NCBI GenBank assembly: GCA_948567375.1
Contig: OX419762.1
Coordinates: forward strand, 3,850,001 to 3,914,000
From: Lunularia cruciata
Lineage: Eukaryota > Streptophyta > Marchantiopsida > Lunulariales > Lunulariaceae
Reading direction: 5' to 3'
DNA: 64,000 nucleotides
Numbering within the stretch: the first letter of the stretch is position 1; each line of letters begins with the position of its first letter. The notes beneath the pieces were generated by a model. The model did not search any database, was not told where the DNA came from, and worked only from the letters and a program-made list of their open reading frames with translations. The position numbers and the translations under genes were made by a program. Of this stretch, positions 23,998-35,017 are shown piece by piece.

Positions 23998-26624
23998 CTA
24001 ATCCGATCCGATGTCTACTTCTTCCTTGACTTTCAAACCCGAACCCGAAGTAATCTTACTTCCTACTATCTTTTCCTCGGGTTTCAGATCTCCTACATCT
24101 TCTACCAGATCCAGCAATTCTCTTTCTTGATCTGAAATTGCCCTAGTGGGTAGTCTATCTAACTCTTCATCTTTCGACCCACTCTTCCCTAATGTCTCTG
24201 AGGGCAGCTTTGAAGACATTTAGATTCCTATATTATCTACTTCGGGTTTTGCCTTAACATCCTGCCGAAGCTTTTCTAACTCTATTCTCACTAAGTCTAA
24301 TCTACTCGCAATATTGTCTTCTACCTCCAATATCTTCCTATCTACACGAGTTCTCAATTTAATCAACAAGGCGTTCATCTTGGTGTCTTTTGCTTGTCTT
24401 TGCCTCGTCTCCTGCACCAACAATTTCAACTCGTGCAGTCTCGTCTCCTCAATTCGAACGTTGGCCTTTGTACTTAACATCACATTCACTTTGAGGACTA
24501 TTTCCTTCAATGGCTCCAATCTTGTCTTGCGTTCTCGTTCCCGATCTGCAAGCCATTCCTCTCTGTACATCGCCAATTCTTCTTTGAATTCGGCCTTCAC
24601 CGCTTCCTTCTCTTTCTCCTTCTGTTCAACCTTCTCTTCCTGATTACGAAGTAATTCTCGTAATCTCTCTTCTTCTCTATATCTCACAGCCAACTCTCGT
24701 TGCCAAAGTTGCTTCTTCTCCTCCATACTCTCTATCACTCGATCGAGCTCTTGATCCTTCGATGCTACGCTCGCCATAGCATGGATAAGTTCTACTCTTG
24801 AATCAGCAAACTGCTGCTTCAAGATTTTGTGCTCCGCTACCTGCTCTCCCTTGCGATGTCACTCTTCCTCGCAAGATCTTCTTGATAACTCACTTCTCTC
24901 TTCAGGTCTTTGATTACCTGACTCCTCTTGACTGCTTCCGCTCGCAGTACTTCTCTCTCTTCCTCACCTCCGGTTATACTCTTCTTCAACTCCGAGTTTT
25001 CTTCTTCTAATCTTGATAAGACCTGCAACACAGTCTTTACCTCTGGACAAGTAGATTGCATCTCTTTCCTCTTCTTCTCCATCTTCACCAACAGCGGGCA
25101 TACTACTGTCTACAGGTATCTTACTCCATTACTGGCAACTTCGTCCTCCCGCGGAGTGGTCTCTCTTCTTTCCTCGTGTTCTGCCGATACTCGCCTTCTT
25201 CTCTAGAGTCTTCGTATCGGGACTGATGCCTCACTGCCCTAGCTTTCTTCTACCTCTTCCTTCACTCTACTCGGTCCCGCTTCACACTTCACCTTACATC
25301 TCGAGAAAATTCCTCACTGTACTGAGATCTTCTTCTCCTCAAGCACTGGTACTTCGTCTTCCAGCGCCGCATTGTCTTCGGTTTCTACTTCAGCTTGCAT
25401 TTCTTCTTCGTATTCTTCAGCTGCTGGTACCGATGTCATCTCCCCTCCTTCTTCACTATCACTGCTCGTATCTCCACTCTGAAATGTCAGCTGAGGTTCC
25501 TCCTCATGTTTTGAGTCCTCCATCTTGAGCTCGGCTTCACCTTCTGAGTCTTCATCTTCTGACTCAATCACCACCATTCCTCGCCTCGGGTTATTTTTTT
25601 GCATCTTCCGAGGTTTCTTGTTTTCTTCAGCTTCTGCTTGCCGAGTTCTCTTCTTTGTCGGGGTACTTTCAACGACCTCCACGTTCTTCCCTGTCTTCGC
25701 GTAGTAATCGTCCGTACTACGAATTTGGAGAATGTATTGCTGCTCCTCCGCGTCGACTTCTCTTCTCAAATCATGATGGAAATGAGACACCATTCTATTG
25801 CGCTCCGCCAAATTGAGCAAATTTAACCCGAGGTAAAAATGTGCTACAAATGGTACGATGTAGTGTGGAGCCGACTTATCCCGCAGATTCCACACCATCT
25901 GCCTCGTTCTTCCGTGAAAGCACCTTGCTCAATTGATCGGTTCTCTTGCAAATAACTTGTGAAAGAACACCGCTTGGTGTTTCATCACATAGGTAGTTCT
26001 CTCCGGCTTCAAGATGGCCATTAGTGCACTCACAATTCCTCTCCTCACAGGGTCTTTGTAGCTCTCAACTTTGTACCCATTCTTTGTCCTCTTTGATGAG
26101 AAGGCATCTCTCACCTCCTGCATTTCTTGGGCTATCTCTCCTTTCCCCAAGAACGTGGCTCCCTACTCCAAACCTGCCTCCTTCCCGAGTACAAGTCTCC
26201 AATCCGACTCTGTCTAGCGAGCCGGATTTCCTCTCTTCCCTTCTTCCTCGGGACCATCGAGACATTTTCTCTCAATGATTTCTGTCATGAATCTTGGAAA
26301 ACTTACGTTCCAGTTCCATGCCAAAAAAGTGATCCGAAGTCGGCTCAAGACTTCGATCCTTGCTACTATATCTAATCTCCGAATTGCATGATTTCTCACT
26401 GCAAATTTGGAGTTCTTCTTCCCTCCTCCCATCTCTTCTGCTTTCTTACTGTCTCTCGATTTCTCTCTCACAACTTCTCCCTTGCGCACTAACACGAGTC
26501 CAACTCTATTTCCCTTTCCCTGATCACCTGCAAGACGACTCCTCAACAGCGAAGGAAAATTGCTTGACATTTCATCGTTGCAGTTTTGATTTTTATAGAG
26601 TTGCAATTCTTCATCTTCCGTCAC
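23998..26624 (-). pseudogene. LTR-encoded ~875-codon protein, L5 copy
   Basis: Same architecture as the L4 copy: start MTEDEELQLYKN at 26624, inner MSSNFPSLLRSR, globular region, acidic linker, coiled coil, C-terminus EEVDIGSD at 24001. Because it lies in the 5' LTR it would be upstream of gag in the same transcript or on its own transcript. Lesions: TGA in place of the Trp of P-I-N-W-A near 25930, a one-base change near 26215, stops near 25315, 25110 and 24840, and TAG after DNIGI near 24220. The lesions differ from those in L4, so both copies decayed independently after insertion. Function is unknown. Confidence 0.85.
26592..26599 (-). promoter_or_regulatory. TATA-like element near the LTR frame start
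   Basis: On the - strand CTCTATAAAAATC lies about 27 bases before the inner ATG (26570) of the LTR frame. The same sequence is present at the same place in L1, L4 and L8. If it is a promoter, transcription would begin close to the inner Met, making MSSNF the real start. It also encodes the residues LYKN of the longer frame, so it may be only coding sequence. Confidence 0.35.
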
Positions 26625-26983
26625 TTCAAGTTTCTACCGAGAAATCACACCTCCTACATGCACCTATCACTGTCACTCAACCTTCACGCGTATAAGCCGC
26701 TAGTTTTGAAACGGCCCCTTCTTGAATTTCTCGCCCCGACAAAAGGTTGTTAGACTGTCTTTGCCTCGGGTTGAGCTCCCCCCGAGCCAAAGACAATTTA
26801 CTTCGTATTGTATGCTGACATGGCATTTCCGAGTACTTCACCTTATGACCCGAAGTCACTTTACTTCGGGTTTCATCCCAAAGATAATTTTCTTCGCCTT
26901 CTTCGGCCATACAGGCGCAATCCGACTTCTCTATACACTTCTTCTCCTTTATTTTGAAAAAAGCAAAAAATGTGGGCACCACA

Positions 26984-26988
26984 CTATG
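26984..26988. repeat. Target-site duplication CTATG (right)
   Basis: Second copy of the 5-base duplication flanking the L-family element; see 13254-13258. Confidence 0.95.
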
Positions 26989-27384
26989 CCAATCATAGTA
27001 GTCTCCACATCATCTCCACCCTTCCTCAACACTATGCAAAATCTGGACTCTAATTTCTCCACTCTTTCCATATAGACTCTCACTTTCTCTCCATTTCCTT
27101 GCTTGAGAAAGGTAACTTCACTCATCAATCTCTCAAAACTCTCATCTGGAAAAAAGTTCTCAATGAATGTTGAAGTCAAACTCTCCCAAGACTCTTCTTG
27201 CCCATCTCTCCTCTCTCTCTTTTGGTATTCTAACTCATACCATGTAAGTGCTGCATCTTCAAAGAAATCTGGTAATAATGAGGCCCACTCATTCTTCCTC
27301 CTCTCACTTTTTCCTATGCAAGTCTCTCACAAAGGCCTCCACATCTTCTCCATCTTTGCCAAAGAAAACCAAAAGTTTCCCCAT
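26989..27384 (-). pseudogene. G1 gag N-terminal half
   Basis: The start Met lies at 27384 (MGKL, then FFGKDGEDVEAF in a second frame). The region matches the first ~180 residues of G2 gag, including the ALTWYELEYQK-type core and NFFPDESFERLMSEVTFLKQ. Frameshifts occur near 27310. It is interrupted at 26984 by the L-family element, and the rest of gag is at 12061-13258. Confidence 0.85.
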
Positions 27385-27590
27385 CTTAACTCCTCACTAT
27401 CTTTCTTTTCTCACACTCTATAACTAATAGAGTATGTATATGACTAACACCATTTGAAAGTAATTCACCCTAAGGAGAACAAAAGGTTCAGGTTGTTCCA
27501 TGATTTCTATAGCAATATCAAATCCTAAAGTGCATATTAATGGAACCCTCATGGATTGTTTATCCATAAGTTGAAAGATTATCTCCATCA

Positions 27591-28063
27591 CTAATCTTGA
27601 GAACTGGCTGATGAGGGTGGTATTATTTATATAGCTGTACTAAGACTCTCTCCATGATCCTTTACCAAAATCTCCAAAAGTGCTTTTACTCTAGTACACT
27701 CATGTCCCTTTGGAAGTCCTTCCACTCCACAAACCTCACACAACTCCTTGGTCTTAGATCTTCTTCCTCCCAATCTTGGTGAAGAAGGTCCAACATGCAA
27801 ACCCAAGTCAAGTACACCTGTCCTTCTCTCAATCTCTTGCTCTCAACAGTCAATGGACATGAAATTGCCTAATGTCTCTTCTCTTCACATAGAAAGCACT
27901 TAGACTCACTCTTTCCTCCAAGTGGTGTAGGTTTTTGGATACTCTCAACACTCTTTTCAAATTCTATTCTAAACTCTCTTTTCCTCAAATCCACCTCTAC
28001 AACCACCTCAAACCCTTGGAGAACCTTGCAAAGCCTCAATTTCCACTCTTGATGACCCTCCAT
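27591..28063 (-). pseudogene. G-family upstream zinc-knuckle frame, G1 copy
   Basis: Counterpart of the intact frame at 53100-53573. It starts MEGHQEWKLRLCKVLQGFE and reaches the knuckle CFLCEEKRH, where the frame breaks in this copy; further matching sequence runs to the stop at 27591-27593 (SSASSQD end). It sits between the 5' LTR and gag. See the G2 entry for description. Confidence 0.7.
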
Positions 28064-28710
28064 GTTCCCAAGATGAATCTAAACACTCAAACATGCTTCT
28101 TGTTGCTCTCAAACTCCTCATGCATGAGATCTCAACTTTGCAGAATTGGCCCTTCCTCACAATGTCACTCAAATCTCTCAACTGGTATATCATAGTCCTT
28201 TGAAATTTTTCACACTTGATCACAACTCCAAGGCGTCCCTCTCTAGTAAATTTAAGATCTTTTCATGGAGCCATTTGACCTAAACACCTTTCTATTCAGC
28301 ACACATATTTCAAATTTGGTCTAAAAACCACCCCTCTCAATTTAAAAACTCATAACTCTCTATGAAAGAATGATGTCTCTCTAATTTTTATATAAGCAGG
28401 TAGGATAAAATGCACTTAATGTTTTTGGAAATTTTCAGAAAAATCCACTAAAAATTAAAGAAATGGTAGACTCTGTACAATTTTCCAAAGAGCATATAGT
28501 TGCAGGAGTAGTTTACCCAATCAAATTTCAAAACTTTTAGCCCAGTGTGCATAGTAGCTCTTATAATGATTTCAAGTGGTCTAACTGAAAGATAAACCAT
28601 GCTTTTATGTGTAGAAATTTTAAGTCCAGATCTCAAACTTGAGATTTTGCCTAAAATCACCTTAATCCCCAAAATCTGCAATCCACCTCACACAATCTCT
28701 CCAAATCCTC

Positions 28711-28944
28711 TCAAGTGTACAAGATGTAAAAAATCACCTCAAAGACATCATAATGAACTATAGGGTATAAAAATGGGTCCAAGTTCTCTAACATAATTTC
28801 AACCCTTGCCTCCTCTAAAGTTCTCTCCAAGTGAGCTCTCATAGCCTCCTTCTGTCTAACATAGAATTGTACATAGAACAATATTTTGCCTTCTAGAGAG
28901 GTCCAAGCAACAAAACCAAAAATATGAGCCAGCATGTCTCTCAC
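28711..28944 (-). other. Short conserved frame across the G1 primer-binding site
   Basis: A 77-codon open stretch containing RQKEAMRAHLERTL and IVHYDVFEVIFYILYT matches 52090-52452 in G2. It starts inside the LTR end and crosses the primer site, so it may be leader RNA that happens to be open. The primer site itself (about 28905-28922) is decayed to TTTTTGGTTTTGTTGCTTGG, consistent with C-to-T changes. Confidence 0.45.
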
Positions 28945-29611
28945 TCAGGATGAACCTATGATGGCTATTATGGTAGTGCACCATGAACTAAGAAGGAAAG
29001 GAACCCCAACTCCATCATACTCCTCCAAGGCTAACACTCCAAGACTCAAGACATTGCTCACTAAAGAACTCAAAGAGAGAGAGATAGTTGTAAATAAAAG
29101 GATTATGAGTACCTCCTCACCCCTAGTTTATATAATTGTGAAATAGTTATGCACCGAAGTTACTAATTACAAAAGTAACTCAAATTACTAGACTAAAAGT
29201 CAAATAAAGTCAAAAAGTATAAAGGAATATCCATCCACATGGGCATATTCCATTAAGCATGTGATCTTATCTTGACCCAACTACTAAGTCAAGGATTCCT
29301 TCACATGGGCTATCTTTGGACTAGAGAAGAATCCAAAACAAAAAGGCTTGCAGGCCTAAGAGTTCTCAACTCTTTCCTCAAAGCCAAACACCTAGGAATA
29401 ATACCAAGTCAACACACTAAAATCCAAAATAGTGATGCTTATCTTTTCCACTTCCTCTAAAGTAAGGTCCCCTCTATCTTAGCTATGACTAAATTTAGCT
29501 AATCATACTAGTGTAGAACCATCCTTTATCTATATAAATAATATTTCTCAAGTATTTGTAATACCAAGCTTAATATCATAATACCACAAACATGCACAAA
29601 TGGGTGTTACA
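28923..29611 (-). repeat. G1 5' LTR
   Basis: 689 bases, ending GGTGTTACA at 29611 and starting TATGAGCC at 28923 (consensus TGTGAGCC). It matches 7622-8309 and the G2 LTRs. A TATA-like TTATATAAAC on the - strand is near 29124-29134. Confidence 0.92.
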
Positions 29612-29885
29612 TGGCAAAGTAGCGATCCTTGTATCAACTAAGTCATCATGATTGATATCAATTTGCATTCGAACTAAAAAATTGTGATTTTGAGTGATGG
29701 TTATTTGTAGTAAAACCCTTGCTTGCTACACTCTTTTGGGTGTTTTTTCCCAAGAGTTTAAAGATGTAACCAATAGAAATTAAGTTACTTTCAATATGTA
29801 TTTGAATATTCTTGATATATATCTGTATGTGAACAAATGATTACTCATACATTCCCACAAAATTAATATATGTTGGATGGTCATA
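29612..29885 (+). mobile_element. L2: right half of the diverged L-family LTR
   Basis: Directly after G1 the L-family tail resumes: AATTGTGATTTTGAGTG, then CTTGCTACACTCTTTTGGGTG (compare CTTGTTACTCTCTTCTGGGTG), then GAACAAATGATTACTCATAC (compare GAACGAACTTTACTTACCCG), ending GGTCATA at 29885 where other copies end GGTTGTCACA. No primer-binding site follows, so L2 is a solo or 3' LTR. Confidence 0.65.
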
Positions 29886-31040
29886 GTGGCAATGGAGTAG
29901 TTAAGTTTGGTGAGGAACCTACTTAGCCATCCAAGACCCTTTGGAGTGAAATGGAGTAGGAGTAGGAAACTTTATATAAGGCTTTCACCCAATAAAAAAA
30001 AAGTCCACTTTTCTATACAAATTTTTTTCACACCAAAGTCCAATCTGATCAATCTTTATTCACCTATTTTGGCTTTAAATGCCCTTTTAAATGTAGAGGT
30101 ATGAATCTTGCTAAAGGATTATAGTTGTTGAATCCATGAGGAAGGGTTGTCAATTGGAGTTTGAATGTTTAAGTGGCCCAATGATGGATTTAATCAATCC
30201 TAAGTGCCATCAATAAAACAAAATTGAAGTTTAGGGACATTCATTTTCTAGTCAAGCCCCTTCAATGATAGGCATTTGGAGAAGGATAAAATATGCTATT
30301 GAGAATGGTGGCTTTGGAGCAAAGCAAAGTTTGAGGCCAAGTGAACCATCACCTTCAAGTTAACTTTGGTTACAATTAGTTCTAAGAGTGATTTAGGATA
30401 TTTTCAGGTTTCTATAGAGCACCATAGTAGGTTTTTCTACCCTTATATTGGGAGTGGCTTTTTCCCAAGATGTTAAATAGAAAACAATAAACAAACTACA
30501 ACTTATGATACTTTCTTCTCACTTCTAGTCATTTTTTATCCATATCCTTGTAGAATCAACTTGTTTTTACCATTCTACTATTAATACATCAACACTTGAT
30601 TATTATAGTGTACTTTAGCCATAGGAGTTTGCTTATAGGCCCCAACTCTCAGACTCCTCAATCTCCCAACCTTGTATTAGTATGAGTTTTCTCTAAGAGT
30701 CATAAACTACCACACATGCCTCAATCTCCTAACCTTATAGTTGCAAATTTTTTCTTAAAGTCATAGATGGTCACTTCTAGCTAATTTTATCACCCGTGTT
30801 CACTCTCAAACTCTTGATCTTGTAGCCCTTCAGCCGGTGAAGTTCTTTCCAAGAGCCACCTACTATCACCTCTTGCTCAATCTACCACACTTATAGTTCC
30901 TATAGATTCTATCACCACTTTAGATTCTACCATACTTGTAAAAGATCAAGGAGAGAAATAAAAGAATGGAAGACAGAAGTGGAAGATCATATTGGGACAC
31001 TTGAATGAGGGAAACTCCAAATGCCTAGCATGAGCTTGGG
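29886..31040. other. No gene recognised
   Basis: AT-rich DNA without coding signal that I can support. 30630-30900 has loosely repeated pyrimidine-rich phrases (CTCAATCTCC, CCAACCTTG, AGTTTTCTC with AAGAGTCATA), possibly the downstream part of the LTR whose TATA element is at 31045. Confidence 0.5.
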
Positions 31041-31044
31041 CTTT

Positions 31045-31057
31045 GGTATTTATAAGG
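31045..31057 (-). promoter_or_regulatory. TATA box of an old LTR (putative)
   Basis: On the - strand the sequence is CCTTATAAATACC. It is followed by a leader-like stretch and preceded by the tandem array at 31078-31320 and then integrase remnants, the order expected for integrase, U3 repeats and promoter in a 3' LTR. Confidence 0.45.
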
Positions 31058-31077
31058 AGCTTATAAGGCTCTTGAAA

Positions 31078-31320
31078 AGCTTCTCAAGGAGCCTCCTAAA
31101 GCCACTTTCTTGGATTGCAAGCCAAGTTAACTAGTAAGTTTCTCAAGAAGCTTCCTAAAGCCGCCTTCTTGGATTGCAAGCCAAGTTAGCCAATAAGCTT
31201 TCAATAAGCTTTCAAGAAGCTTCCTTCTAGAAGCTATGTACTTGGGGTGCAAGCTAAGCTAGCCAGAAAGTTTCCCAAGAAGCTTCCTCCTAGAAGTTAC
31301 CACTTGGTATGCACGTTACC
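31078..31320. repeat. About four imperfect ~62-bp tandem units
   Basis: Units contain CTCAAGAAGCTTCCTAAAGCC, then CTTGGATTGCAAGCCAAGTTAG. Two are close copies (about 31078-31200) and two are more diverged, with TTCTAGAAGC inserted. They probably lie in the U3 of a decayed LTR. Confidence 0.75.
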
Positions 31321-31394
31321 TAATACTTGGAAGGTACCAGGTAGTTTCCTAGATGCTTTTAGAATATTCTAGGCTAATTTGGCCTATTTGTTAC

Positions 31395-31910
31395 TTCATT
31401 AAGGCCACATTAGCCTTAGATAAACAACAAGAGAAATAATTTGGGTGACATCAAAGGATCTTATCCAATTAGGAGTAAGTTTATAGACTTGGATATCAAG
31501 TAGCAAGAGTAGGTTACTAGAGGAGAGTATGACCTTATCACCAAGTTGAGAGGTGAGACCACGACGATGGTGGTTCACATATTGTTTTTGCCAGTTCTGT
31601 GCAACAAGGAGATGAGATTTGGCTTGTTGGAGGGACTAGAATATGGTGGTCAAGAAAGTGGAAGTATCAAGAACATGAGATGGAAGAGGAGCAAGAAGAG
31701 AATATGAACAAGTGGGTCTTGGCCAAAATTAAGAAAGAAAGAGAGAATCTAGTGCTTGCATGTTTGGAATCATTGTATGCAAACTCAACAACTACAAGAC
31801 ATTCATCCTAGTTGGTTTGATAAAATTGACAAAGGCATGAAGCATATCCTCTAGGGTGTGATTTGCATGTTTGGTTTGTCCATTAATTTGAGGATGATAG
31901 GCCATGGAGA
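31395..31910 (-). pseudogene. Ty3/gypsy integrase remnant of a separate lineage
   Basis: On the - strand the catalytic-Glu region reads AYHPQINGQTKHANHTLEDM (usual form AYHPQTDGQTERVNRTLEDM; the Glu is changed to Lys). The C-terminal part reads LGDKVILSSSNL and KLTPNWIRSFDVTQI, matching the GDKVLLS and KL-P-W-GPF-V segments typical of chromoviruses. Stops and shifts interrupt it. Neither G- nor L-family integrases have these phrases, so this is a different, old element. Confidence 0.7.
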
Positions 31911-33700
31911 AAGCAAGCTTGGTGTTGAGTATCTAGAAGAGTGTTTACCAAAATTTTCCAATGAATCAAGGATCATGGTTGGAGATGCCATGATGCTTGT
32001 CATGCTATTTGTAGCATTGCACTTAGATTGCTAGGATGTTAGAGTAGCAGTGTTTGTAGTCATGTGTATTTTGGTACTAACTTACGGACTACTTGTTGGT
32101 GGTCATATTTCATATTAGGGCTACTAATCACATGGTAGGCCCCATCATCACTTGCACTATTTGCACCATCAAATGTGCCATTTGTGGGATTGTTAGGGTT
32201 GGAGACCTTGGTCAAGATCAGGAGTATACTTTTGAAGTGCAGCTCCAAAGAGCTCTCTTCTCTAATGTTGTGCCCTCAAGTTCTTGGCTATGGTGAACAA
32301 AGGCTAGTGAGTGTCACTTGGAGTCTCTTAGCTAGAGAAGGTGTGGCTGGATTGTAATCAATACCTAGTTGTTTGCATATTGTTGAGTAAAAGATCAAGT
32401 TTTGATTTGATTGAGTGGGATTTGAGTTAATGAAGAATTAATTACATCATAAAAGTCAGGCCAAGTGGAAATTGGGTGTAGGAACTGAGGGTGTAAGTAG
32501 TATATCCAAGCCTTGTTGATTGTTAGTACCTCAATGGTACATGGTTCATATTTTCTATAAGAGTGATTGTGTACAAAAGCTCTTTTGAATTGATGTAGAT
32601 ATGGTAGTGAGGCATACAATATGTAGAAGGGCTGACCAAATTTCCTTGAGAATGAAGTCAATTTCAAGCAATGGTGTTTGATTTGAGAGCAAAAGGGTCA
32701 AATCAAGTTGAGTTGGTCTACCAAATGTAGAGAAATTATGTCAGATTTGGTGGAGGGTTAGCTCAAGTTGGGGAAGCTTGGCCAGATTTGGAGGAGGTTC
32801 ACTATTTTTAGAGAGGGTTTGAAGTGGCAAGAGGAAAGGCATCATTTGGGCATTTAGAGCTTTGAGGCATAGGGCTATGGGCTATGAGATACTACAAAGG
32901 CCTAGAAGATCCAACAAAGCCAACTTGTTGGCATGAGGCTAGCTAGTTCAGAGTAGTTTTGGCCATTGTTTGGCAAAATCTGCCCCACCTTGCTAGATTG
33001 TGCACAATAAGGTTTGAACTCCAGATTTTTGCTTCCTAATATGGTGCCTAAGCCAACTAGTCCACCTTCACTTATTGTCCGAGTGACTAGTGATTGTTCC
33101 ATTGATACCTATACACATGTAGCTTTGGATAGGAAAGACATTTTGATCCCATTCTTGGTGATACTAATAGCTTAAGAAGTAGATAAATACTCTTATTATA
33201 TCAAATGCCAAATGGTGCAAAGTCAATCCAATGTTGATTCATGAAATAGAGAATTTTTCTTAGCCTTCTTTTGATTGGACCCCCTCCATTCTTTACTTCT
33301 TGCTTGTGCACCATGTTTGTGTGAGGTGCCTTGAATTTAGAGCATTGGTGCTCTAGTGTGCTATTGGTAGTGAAGTTGGACTCATGACTAGTCAAACTAC
33401 ATATGTTTCTCTTTGGTGTGGCAAGAAGTGATGACCTGTAGACTATGAGAGTACGTGTTATGATGGCAGATTATAGGTTGCCTTTTTCCCTAGTGTAGTT
33501 GTTGTAGTTAAATCTACATTAGTAGGTAGTGGTTGTTGGTGGTGGTACTTGGTGGTGATTCTTGATGGGGTACTTGCGGTGGTAACAATTGCAATTTGTA
33601 GTTTATGTTACTTTTGTCACACTAAAGTTCTTTGGTGATTCCAAAGGAGATAGCACTGGAGTATATAGTGGGTTTACCTAAAATGTCACTTAATATTAGC
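31911..33700. other. No gene recognised
   Basis: No frame longer than about 90 codons and no recognisable motif on either strand. Given the flanking remnants, it is likely decayed retrotransposon. Confidence 0.4.
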
Positions 33701-33717
33701 CTATATTTCAAATCCCA

Positions 33718-34980
33718 ATGAAAGAAGAGATTGACTATGAGTTGAAGTTTGACACAAGAGTTGATTCAATTGAGAGTGCACTTGGTATGTCCACATTGTT
33801 GTTATGGGACATGGACAAGATTTATAGGGCCTTCAAAGGCCCCAAGTGTTACTTTGTTACACTAGGTACTATTGATTTGGATGACTTCATCCAAGAGTTT
33901 GATAGTTGGTGTGATTTGCAACAGTTGCAAAACTCAACTTTTTTCACATCCTTCATGGCATAGAAATGGTTGTTTTAGCACTTGGAAGAGATTGAGCTAT
34001 GGAGATAGTATTGATCTCTGAACTATGTCTCCATCACTTCAAGCTTGGTTTCCAAGGATAGATTTGTAGTACCCATGAGTTCTAGCTCTAGTAGCATTGG
34101 TGGATCTATTGGAGATGGTGCTACTACAAGTGGAGGTATTATTACAAGAGGTGGTGTAGTACAGAGGTTTAACCCCATTGTGGAGTTCTTGTAATGTTTG
34201 ATGTGGAACTACCAGGGAGTGTGGATTGAAAAATTGAGGAGCTTGAAATAGTTCCAATGGAAGGCTCGAGAGAGCCTATACAAGGCATACACTCGCATGA
34301 GATGGCTAATCAATTTTACTTAAGGAGTTATTGAAGCCCAAGTAGTCTAGTTTTGGTATGGGATTTTGGACAAGGAGTTACAATATAGAGTACGTGATGC
34401 TACATTGTTATAGGCTACTTCACCTACTTTGGCAATAATCTTTGGTTTGTTTGAGTGTATTGAGCTCAACATGGTGGAGGAGAGAGTGGTGACATCTAGA
34501 TCTGGTAAGGAGACCTCATCCATAGTTGTTATTTCTTCCAAAGTGCAACAAAGTGCTCTATGCCATGTTGGCTTCCAAGGGCAGAGTGGACATCCTAGAT
34601 CATATGGAGCAAGTAGAAAGCCTAGTGTAGCTAGATCCTTCCTTCATTTTCAGGTTAACAACAACCAATGAGTGGAGGTACTGCTTGTTGGACTTATGGT
34701 GGACTTCACCGCAACAGAGATTGCACTCAAGGCAGCAAACATGATACCTCTAGTGCATCATAGCTGGCATAACGATAGTGTGACCATTCCCATAGATTTG
34801 GTCACACTAGTGACCAATGCTTTGACCTACACTTGGAATTACGGAGTGTTAGGGTTGCTATAGTAGGTGGTAGATGAGCTCCAAGTCATGGAGATGAAGT
34901 GGTAGAGGTGGTGGTAGAAGATCCACACTTGGTAGGAGTGCTATACATGCTCTTACTTTTGATACAACCATGGTTACTCG
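33718..34980 (+). pseudogene. Gag-like remnant, possibly of the P-element
   Basis: The first 81 codons include LDDFIQEFDSWCDLQQLQ and FFTSFMA, followed after a stop by KWLF-HLEEIELW. The pattern of a capsid-like domain (…F-W…, then a W-x-x-L segment) suits Gag. Further decayed frames run to about 34980. It is on the same strand as, and upstream of, the integrase at 39697, so it could be the other end of the same element; that link is inference. Confidence 0.35.
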
Positions 34981-35017
34981 GATTGAGCAATTAAAGTAGA
35001 GATTGGCTAGTATTGCT

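Larger units (their letters stand above)
13259..26983 (-). mobile_element. Complete L-family Ty3/gypsy element with 3.8 kb protein-coding LTRs
   Basis: The 13,725-base element lies between CTATG duplications. On the - strand: 5' LTR (L5, 26983-23206), primer-binding site like tRNA-Asp (23198-23181), gag from about 23131, two zinc knuckles, protease, RT, RNase H, integrase to 17138, polypurine tract 17050-17038, 3' LTR (L4, 17037-13259). The LTRs are 3778 and 3779 bases long. No chromodomain and no second RNase H were seen. Order and primer site place it near the Tat/Athila side of plant Ty3/gypsy. Nonsense changes and frameshifts make this copy defective. Confidence 0.95.
23206..26983 (-). 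repeat. L5: 5' LTR of the L-family element
   Basis: 3778 bases from TGTGGTGCCC (complement, at 26983) to ...GTTGTCATA (complement, at 23206); the last bases differ from the consensus CACA by one transition. It pairs with L4 and carries the second copy of the LTR reading frame (26624-23998). Confidence 0.95.
7622..29611 (-). mobile_element. G1: Ty3/gypsy element with ~690 bp LTRs, carrying two nested L-family insertions
   Basis: A complete but decayed element on the - strand: 5' LTR 28923-29611, degenerate primer site, two short upstream frames, gag, protease, RT, RNase H, integrase, polypurine tract, 3' LTR 7622-8309. The order and sequence match G2, which is on the + strand. Gag is split at 13258/26984 by a 13.7 kb L-family element. 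Roughly 0.8 kb between protease and RT is missing, and L3 sits there. The flanks (ATGGT on the left, TGGCA on the right) give only an imperfect duplication. The outer host is L2. Confidence 0.9.

Noticed and set aside
32395-32667. 90-codon frame on the - strand
   Set aside because: No motif, no conserved partner elsewhere in the window, and low-complexity AT-rich surroundings.
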